From Myxococcales bacterium (lineage in GTDB: Bacteria; Myxococcota_A; Polyangia; Palsa-1104; JAEUJZ01), in assembly GCA_016794505.1 (NCBI GenBank), contig JAEUJZ010000016.1, positions 1 to 64,000 on the forward strand: DNA of 64,000 bases. Direction: 5' to 3'. How positions within the stretch are numbered: position 1 is the stretch's first letter; every line of letters starts with the position of its first letter. The translations under genes were made by a program, and so were the position numbers. Positions 60,601 to 64,000 of this stretch are shown here, piece after piece. The notes beneath the pieces are model-generated. The model saw nothing but the letters and a program-made list of their open reading frames with translations. It was not told the DNA's origin and did not search any database.

Positions 60601-63315
60601 TTCTTTTTCCAGCGCGACACGAGCAGGCGAATCGATCGCTTCGCGTTCGCGCAGAGCGTACGCACGCGCTGACCACTGAAAGGCCAGCTGCTTCGACGAC
60701 AGCTTCTGTTCGGCCAGCTCGGCGATGCGCGCCATCAGGCTCAGGCGCTCGCCCTCTTCCTTGGCGTGCGATAGCTGGATCTCGAACATCGACAGCAGGC
60801 GGGGCCACTTTTCGCTCTGCTGATAAATCGGGACCAGCGACTGTGCGGCAGCCAGATGGTGCGGCTCGACCAGCAGGATGCGCTCATAGGCTTTCTGCCC
60901 GCGCTCGACGCTGGCCAGCTCCGTGCGCCCGACGCGGGCAGCTCGCAGGTATAGCTCGATGCGCGTCTCGGCTTTGTCGGCGCGCTCGGCCAGGCTCAGC
61001 AGCACTTCGTACAGCTCATCCCACTGGCCCTGCTGGCCATAGAGCTTCTCTAGCTCCTCGTACTGGCCCGCCTGGCCGTACAGCTCGCGCAGCGTGCGCA
61101 TCGCTTTCTGATGGCTTGGCATCAGGCGGACGATCTCGCGATAGACCTCGACGGCCTGTGGCGCCGCGTTCAGCTTTTCAGCGAGCAGTGTGCCCACGCG
61201 TTCGAGCAGCGCAATCTGCCCTTTGACATCCTTGGTGCGCGATTTCTGACGGCTGAGTACTTCGATCAGCGGTAGGAAGCGCTTCTCTTTTTCGTACAGA
61301 CCGGCCAGCGATGAGAGTGCCGCCTCGTCGCCTTCGTCGAGTTCGAGCAGGCGGTTCCAGATGGCGATTGATTCCAGGTTGTCGGCCAAGCGCTCTTGCG
61401 CCAGCTTGGCGAGCTCGATCAGCTTGTTGCGTCGCTGAGCCAGGAAGTCGGCTGGCGATGACGCGCGCTCTGGATGCGCTTCCAGCACATCCAATTGGCG
61501 GCGTTCCAGATCCAAAAGAGGTCGCCAGGATCGGCGCTTGTTGTAGATATCGCGCAGCCGCGCCACCGTGTCGGCATCGTCGGGATCGATGGCGTACAGG
61601 TCTTCCAGCGGTCGCACCGCTTGGTTGTGGTTGCTGAACTTGTCGATCCACAGCTGGGCCACGCGCTTGAGCAGACGCGCCTGCTCGCCACGCGCGGCGT
61701 TCGCGCCACCTGGGAATGCGGCCAGCGCCACCGATCCCGTCGAGCCAGGGGCTGACTTGGCCCACTCGCCAAGCAGATCGGCCTTGCGCTGAAGCACGCC
61801 GATCAGGTCGTTCCAGCGGCTCATCGCTTCGTACTTCTGGGCCAGCGCGTCGAGGGAGCCCAGGTGATCCGGCTTGAGCTGCAGGATCGAGTTGTACGTG
61901 TTGATGACCATCGCATCGAGCTTCAAGCGGTCGCGATAGATGGTCACGACCTCTAGCAAGCGCTCGATGCGCTGATCGAGCTGCGCGGCATCGTCCTTCG
62001 AAAGCGCCTCGGCCTGCTCTTTGAGCATTTCGAGCAGCGCGTTCCACTTTTCGGTCTTGGTGTACAGGCGCTTGAGTGCGGCGCCCGCTTCTGGATGGCC
62101 GGGCTGCAGCTTGAGCACCGACTTCCAGATGTCGATCGCCTTGTCGAATCCGCCGGGCGTGCCCTCGGCGATCTGCGCCATCTCGATGCCCAAGGACAAG
62201 CGGCGGCCGGCATCGTGTTCGACTTTCTGCGCTTGCGTCAGGATCTGCAGCAGCTTGGTGCTGTCGTCGGCGCTGGGCTTTCCGCCCCGACCGCCATGGA
62301 AGGCGCGATAGAAGTCGAGCATCTCGCCATGCGCAGACTCGACCTTGCGCACGCGCTTGTAGTACTCGTCGGCTTGCTCGAAGTTTTTGAGCTTGTGCCA
62401 GTACAGGCGGCCGATCTCAAGCAGCGTCTGCAGCTCGCCGTCGGTGCGCTGTCGCGCCTTGAGCGCCTGTTCGTGCAGCTTGATCAGCGAGTTCCAGTCT
62501 TGCCGGTCGCTGTACAGCTTGATCAGCGCCGACAGAGCCCGCGCATTGGCCGGGTCGATGTTCAGCGCTTTCTTGTGCGCTTCGACCGCTGCCTCGGGAT
62601 TGCTGAGCTCTTTGATGTACAGGTCGGCCAAGCCCAAGAGCGCCGCGATGCGCTCTTCCTTCGTCGCTGCGTTGTCGGCGCGCTGCTCATAGACCTTGAT
62701 CAGGTCAGGCCAGCGCTTGCTGCTGCGCATCAGCCGCTCTAGGTGCTGCGATGCGCGACGGTTGCGCGGCTCGACGGACAGCGCCTTGAACCAGTACTGC
62801 TCGGCATCGCTGCTGCCCGGACTGTACTTGGCGAAAAGCTCACCGACCTTGGTGTAAAGCTCGGTGGTCAACTGACGCGCCGTCGAGGCCTTGGCGTCGT
62901 CGAGGTGTTTCTTGACGACCTTTTGCCAGTTCTCGCGCAGGCCCTCCAGATCGGTCAGCGCGTCCTGGGCATCTTCCGAGTCGTCCTGCAGCTTCAGCGC
63001 CGCGCGCAGGGCTCCTTCGGCTTCGGCGTCGCGCAAGAGCTCATCGGCGAGCACTTTGGCTTTTTCGACGAGCAGCGAGACCTGATCGGGCGCTGAAAAC
63101 AGGCTGCTGCTGAGCAGCGCGTCGGCGCCAGTGAGCCACAGCTCAAACTCCCCACGCTCGCGGCAGCGCTTCAGAAAATCCGAAAGCGCGCTGCGCGCTG
63201 CGGTCGCTGGCTCCCCCCCTGTTTGCGCGGCCGTTTGCGCCAACGTGGCGATGCGCGCATCGGTCAAAGAAGGGTCGGCTTCGAGTGCCGCCAGAGCCTG
63301 CACGATATCTGTCAT
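51688..63315 (-). CDS. Giant all-TPR protein, 3875 residues
   Basis: An 11.6-kb gene with no break encodes a protein composed almost wholly of helical repeats. The period is about 71 residues (for example LFRIGEIEQSLLRD then about 71 later LLWRIAQVIEKSIGD), two TPR-like helical pairs per unit with consensus L-x-x-r-r-x-L-A-x-x-x-x-r-x-x-L-L-x-x-I-A-x-x-Y-E then AL-x-A-L-e-x-I-y, which gives about fifty units. A variant unit with VLEPIY/LEPL (for example AAEVLEPIYQLLADRP, LRFRIAQILEPIYKASDSW) recurs at least seven times. There is no signal peptide or membrane segment, so it is cytoplasmic. A scaffold role is inferred. Start ATG 63315 has GAGG upstream; a sigma70-like promoter lies near 63357-63386. 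Confidence 0.95.
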   Translation of the reverse strand: MTDIVQALAALEADPSLTDARIATLAQTAAQTGGEPATAARSALSDFLKRCRERGEFELWLTGADALLSSSLFSAPDQVSLLVEKAKVLADELLRDAEAEGALRAALKLQDDSEDAQDALTDLEGLRENWQKVVKKHLDDAKASTARQLTTELYTKVGELFAKYSPGSSDAEQYWFKALSVEPRNRRASQHLERLMRSSKRWPDLIKVYEQRADNAATKEERIAALLGLADLYIKELSNPEAAVEAHKKALNIDPANARALSALIKLYSDRQDWNSLIKLHEQALKARQRTDGELQTLLEIGRLYWHKLKNFEQADEYYKRVRKVESAHGEMLDFYRAFHGGRGGKPSADDSTKLLQILTQAQKVEHDAGRRLSLGIEMAQIAEGTPGGFDKAIDIWKSVLKLQPGHPEAGAALKRLYTKTEKWNALLEMLKEQAEALSKDDAAQLDQRIERLLEVVTIYRDRLKLDAMVINTYNSILQLKPDHLGSLDALAQKYEAMSRWNDLIGVLQRKADLLGEWAKSAPGSTGSVALAAFPGGANAARGEQARLLKRVAQLWIDKFSNHNQAVRPLEDLYAIDPDDADTVARLRDIYNKRRSWRPLLDLERRQLDVLEAHPERASSPADFLAQRRNKLIELAKLAQERLADNLESIAIWNRLLELDEGDEAALSSLAGLYEKEKRFLPLIEVLSRQKSRTKDVKGQIALLERVGTLLAEKLNAAPQAVEVYREIVRLMPSHQKAMRTLRELYGQAGQYEELEKLYGQQGQWDELYEVLLSLAERADKAETRIELYLRAARVGRTELASVERGQKAYERILLVEPHHLAAAQSLVPIYQQSEKWPRLLSMFEIQLSHAKEEGERLSLMARIAELAEQKLSSKQLAFQWSARAYALREREAIDSPARVALEKELLRLAGEADTWTELVAIYARQLPTLDDATAPAVNPHKLARLRSLAQWSQNKLHKLDDARGYWEQVLQRIPLDDEALSALEQIFQLQDRHSDLIGIYRKRLESAADSAARVDVLFKMATVEENKLNDRNAAAANYRRILAESATVSSMGTTMRALRALEKIYTQSGDSESLAEVLERQLQQLEGTQQANERGDRSERDAETLIMISFQLGELYAHHLAQPEKALERYRQVLQLAPTHRPTLVALERFLNNSKGPVRVEVARLLVPAYERGDEPRKLSNALEIVLGATVDSNEELELLRRLSALARRLGDNPGAYRFAARLFERIPFDQDNRRELIELAESLDRFEPLTKVLADAEERASIAGDHALARDLAWELGQLFDTYLHQSSDAEKAYVRVLERDEAHEGAARALEQIYRGEERFKELRRLLERRKDLAVEASERKDLLFQICDLDEGVLEDEEAAARDYAEILELDPSNARAFKALERLHTSAERWRDLDELLARAVPHIDASSERAQLRFRRGELHALRLDDPDGACELLEEALSEQPQHRGARRALEALMGHGGLRQRIARTLEPLFDQDAQWDKLAFVLRVQREALPSERSPEASALLGRIAQISESKLKQPDAALAAYREALRLDPADVQNRENVERIAASLSRFEDLAAAWEEAFRAADEDNLALRGELLRRAAELYDAQLKDSERARDAWKRLLDLDPTSLDTARPAAIALARLYEQAGHWRDLIDVLRKQVEWTSGSERKDLLFRIGEIEQSLLRDASAAVATYREILENDAQETRALDALEQIHTAQKQWRDLIEILRRRVELASDSLTRRDLLWRIAQVIEKSIGDRDEAITAYHVILDERADDLPTLDALARLYDEAEQHSDLLEILERRLPLTSAVPERVALRTRMAKLLEGALRRSDAALDAYREILVEEPRDATARAGLERMLDNDTLRLRAAEVLEPIYQLLADRPALVRMSELFATYLPDLQDRISRLKRVAELKNDLSESAAALDALARAARLAVGEPVLPELLDLIEAQVQRTAARKELVALYRELGDQILDTTVQERVFLTVAKESYGLGDRDTARDYYRRVLDSSSEHLVALEALERIYGEGKEFEQLLEIFNRRAELAMRSDRRDDAERRHYLLSAADLCERELGRADEAIAALEAVLQLFPDDREAASGLERLYKNGRRWADLADLLERRLRYAGGDAEIVDLRYRLGSLFESALGSPERAVENYRQAIAVDPRHASSITALERFLDDLDLKATAAAVLKPVYELLGDWQKLIRTYEIHLENASDSMQRIEYSKAIAGLYETKLLDLQSAFSWYSKVFREQPADAWTREQLARLSGQLGNWGELASVYQSFLDETRETDGTTVDVLRTTAEIYDQRLNKVDEAKECYRRLLVADSEDMAAFQPLESMLTRAECWSDLLAVYRDAVTQTLNDGRKKQLLFKISRLEEERLYELPAAIRTYREILDLDSDDEDATLQLDRLYGDLSRWQDLSELLMRRIEKAERTQQKDTWTALKLRLGELYEQQLSDLNRSIDCYEEVLQRDGSNTTAVGALERLLSGLGERHTLRFRIAQILEPIYKASDSWAKLTGVYEVHLLFVDDKARRVELLREISRLEETRGQNLEAAFSALARAWNEESGEGEDREKPLYEELARLSAALGEWTKLVGLLEQGVESSYDNELAARVYARTAGIYDTHLGDRSKAIDAWRKVTAVHDEDEAAWKSLERLLAAEKRSADLVSVLEKRFTLSHDAEEQKNLLFRAARLYEADLAQPEKAIATWRQVLQLDERDETALEALAALYQAREAWRDLCWVYTQQIELAKSETARRPLRFAMARVYDEKLGDTSEAMGAYKSAIDANSSDIEAIAALSLLYEREGQWADHLETLDQLAKLKDDSTDSAERTQIKLKAARVTEEKLGEIEAAIRRYQEIIEGELPAEQDVADWMSAAQVELSTMFNAGRLRIAQFQNDARQALERLVLVPETRDAAAAVLEPLYRREEQWKPLIDLLELRLTGEADTSSRRQLLSQIAGLYESGVRDTAQAFATWGRVLSEDAQDSEALRELERLAALRRTFAELAALFETRLLSAHDPEVQRSFALKLAALYEDKLKNENRAIAHYRRVRELPGDEMVALAALDRLLSRSGATNELSEILERESEVASDAEAQAEFLFRLGELRSNVLYDLDGALSAFKRAIERNSQHMGARDSMERLIASPAHALAALEILEPLAEQERDFNKLLDLLEVRVGSTTGKAERAGLLERIAQIAEKEISDPSRAFDAVARAFIEMPEDMRLADEMERLASACGRDSDAASKLEEVLTSLVFTERSSDSGRRLTAELNRDLGLRAARIWERLSDDQRAETRYQTVLDQDSENQDALSALERIYRQRSDSVLLAEILIKRSQVESDTRKKREALAEAAKLYEGPLADEFKAIEAWKKILDINEGDTQALEALADLFERARRFEELVGILRVQVRHTSSMAVKTQKLGRIGQIQAEELDRAQDAIATYRELLDMQPNSLLALSALEGLYSRQQSWQQVQEVLTRRLKAVQSVRERVGVLRKLVALAHEKLRSTDDAIGYLQQWSELAPGDAEVQRELERLLEQSEKWYDLVEVLVRNAEASAKAGKTDEEIALYLRAADIWESKVMAPEQAKKLLERVLERDSNNLRALMSLAHIYESQHDWVRCKATLEKAVKLARSGPEMAELYYRLGRMEGERMGDAAAEPYYERALEVDPSNAEVAEALEKRARARGDFHRVASLLAVRAERMQGLDPLKQKEVLVELGRLYANELKSPEHALPVLERAYQLAHDDMQVVEPLAELYYAAGRLKDALPLYRALVERAGKGRRSKDVARIHFRLGAIAEQQHDVTRALEQYKAAYAIDAGHLQTLIALGRLYMAARDWEQARRIYRSMLLQNLDPQIGMTRADVYLALGEIHEKIGEGPKAIGMYERGLELDPHHAGLLAAMGRVRQS

Positions 63316-63356
63316 GTGTACGGACCTCGGGCTGGAGGGTCTTTATAGCAGGCATG

Positions 63357-63386
63357 ATTTTAGTCTTCTAAATCACGAATTTTCAA
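63357..63386 (-). promoter_or_regulatory. Sigma70-like promoter for the giant TPR gene
   Basis: Read on the minus strand, TTGAAA (63381-63386), an 18-base spacer and TAAAAT (63357-63362) match the consensus well and lie about 42 bases before the ATG at 63315. It is in an AT-rich patch, unlike its surroundings. Confidence 0.65.
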
Positions 63387-63542
63387 GCGTTACAAAAGAC
63401 TTGTGCGCGGTCGCGGGAAGCGGCTCTCCGCGACGCCAAAAGCCGTCGTGTCAGCGAGGATTTAGGGGATCACCCAGGCACACAGGCCAGGGCCGGAAGG
63501 CAGGAAATGCGAGGAAATTGGTTGGGCCAATCGAGGATATGG

Positions 63543-64000
63543 CTAAGCAATCGGTCGCTGCGTGGGGCCGAGGGCAAACCACGGGCGGAACAGAAACGTC
63601 GCGTGGTGGGCAAGCAAGCGGGCGGCGGGGTCCTGGTTGAAGAACTCGGACAGCAAGCCATAAAGCTCGGCGTGGAACAGGCGCATTCGCACCGAGTCTT
63701 GGAAGAAGCTCTCGACCGCGACGGCGAAAAGCTCGGCATCGCTCTTTAGGCCATAGGGGTTGAGGATCGACTTGCCTTCAAGCAGGCGCTCGCGCTCGCT
63801 GGCCAGGCGCTCGTGCCAGCGTCCAGCGACGATCGGGCCGACCAACCCCGGCAAGCCACCGGCCCGGCCTTCCGAGCCGATGAAATCGATGACGTGTGCG
63901 AACTCATGCAGGCCAACATGCGGCAAGGCCGGCGAGTCAAGCACCGTGGCCAGCGAGCGGGAGAGCGGACCACTTTCCGGGCTGACCGTCGGGAAGCTGC
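63543..64000 (-). CDS. MtfA-like zinc peptidase, 3' part only (runs off right edge)
   Basis: The C-terminal portion of a MtfA (Mlc titration factor)-type metallopeptidase. The zinc motif is HEFAH in VGLHEFAHVIDF, and AELFAVAVESFFQ further on provides the downstream glutamate. The open frame continues upstream through SFPTVSPESGPLSRSLATVLDSP to the end of the window, so the true N-terminus is outside. Members in enterobacteria bind the Mlc repressor and have aminopeptidase activity. It lies upstream of the giant TPR gene with a 227-bp gap and may not be linked to it. Confidence 0.85.
   Translation of the reverse strand, partial: SFPTVSPESGPLSRSLATVLDSPALPHVGLHEFAHVIDFIGSEGRAGGLPGLVGPIVAGRWHERLASERERLLEGKSILNPYGLKSDAELFAVAVESFFQDSVRMRLFHAELYGLLSEFFNQDPAARLLAHHATFLFRPWFALGPTQRPIA

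Noticed and set aside
51688..63315. Many plus-strand open frames opposite the giant TPR gene
   Set aside because: GC-rich antisense frames with no start sites or domains; the minus-strand protein is intact and repeat-conserved.

Overview
This is a GC-rich bacterial chromosome window that reads like a member of the Myxococcota or a related former deltaproteobacterium. That placement is an inference from gene style. The evidence is many secreted lipoproteins with no close enzymatic identity, an FHA-sigma54 activator, an ECF sigma factor with a linked membrane partner, a P450, a STAND/TPR ATPase, proteins with thrombospondin type-3 and ricin-like modules, and an 11.6-kb gene for an all-TPR protein. 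No rRNA, tRNA, CRISPR array, transposase or phage gene was recognised.

Layout. 1-4.6 kb: the 5' end of a secreted protein gene (cut by the left edge), a 1.1-kb gene-free stretch full of hairpins and a 21-bp tandem repeat, a small conserved protein, and a STAND-type ATPase with TPRs followed by a 13-bp minisatellite. 4.7-12.2 kb: a beta-propeller-like lipoprotein, an SDR, an outer-membrane barrel, a 119-bp inverted-repeat element that supplies the stop codons of both flanking genes, an FHA/degenerate-GGDEF/sigma54 activator, an esterase and a KGG-motif stress protein. 12.2-13.1 kb: an AT-rich regulatory-looking gap with paired CAGGTAA dyads and a 15-bp tandem repeat. 13.1-23.3 kb: core-type genes (Bax-inhibitor-1 family, glmS, an MgtA-type ATPase, CorC/HlyC-type protein, P450, ACAD10/11-like kinase-fold protein). 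23.4-29.1 kb: a three-gene exported module (di-haem-motif DUF1588-like protein, lipoprotein, DUF1501-like protein) and two MCE/MlaD proteins. 29.2-35 kb: a metallo-beta-lactamase lipoprotein and a five-gene same-strand cluster built on two divergent DUF2589 proteins, a CNA/carboxypeptidase-regulatory-like domain, and a papain-like peptidase with a peptidoglycan-binding domain. 35-42 kb: a TipA-type MerR regulator with its dyad, a YtkA-like lipoprotein overlapping a Rieske oxygenase tail to tail, a divergent TetR regulator, lipoprotein MsrA, and a tightly coupled GH46-like / GNAT / 4Fe-4S ferredoxin operon. 42-51.6 kb: GST-like protein, ECF sigma plus membrane partner, a beta-helix lipoprotein, a penicillin-acylase homologue, a multi-module lipoprotein and an epimerase-cupin fusion. 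51.7-63.3 kb: the 3875-residue TPR protein. The right edge cuts an MtfA-like peptidase gene.

The strongest candidate for an undescribed system is the DUF2589 cluster (30287-34908). The peptidase has a visible Cys/His pair and a peptidoglycan-binding domain, yet no protein in the cluster has a signal peptide. One of the two DUF2589 paralogues carries a disordered insert of about 155 residues inside the fold. The second most unusual item is the inverted-repeat element at 8680-8798. All functional statements come from reading motifs and context; no database search was run.
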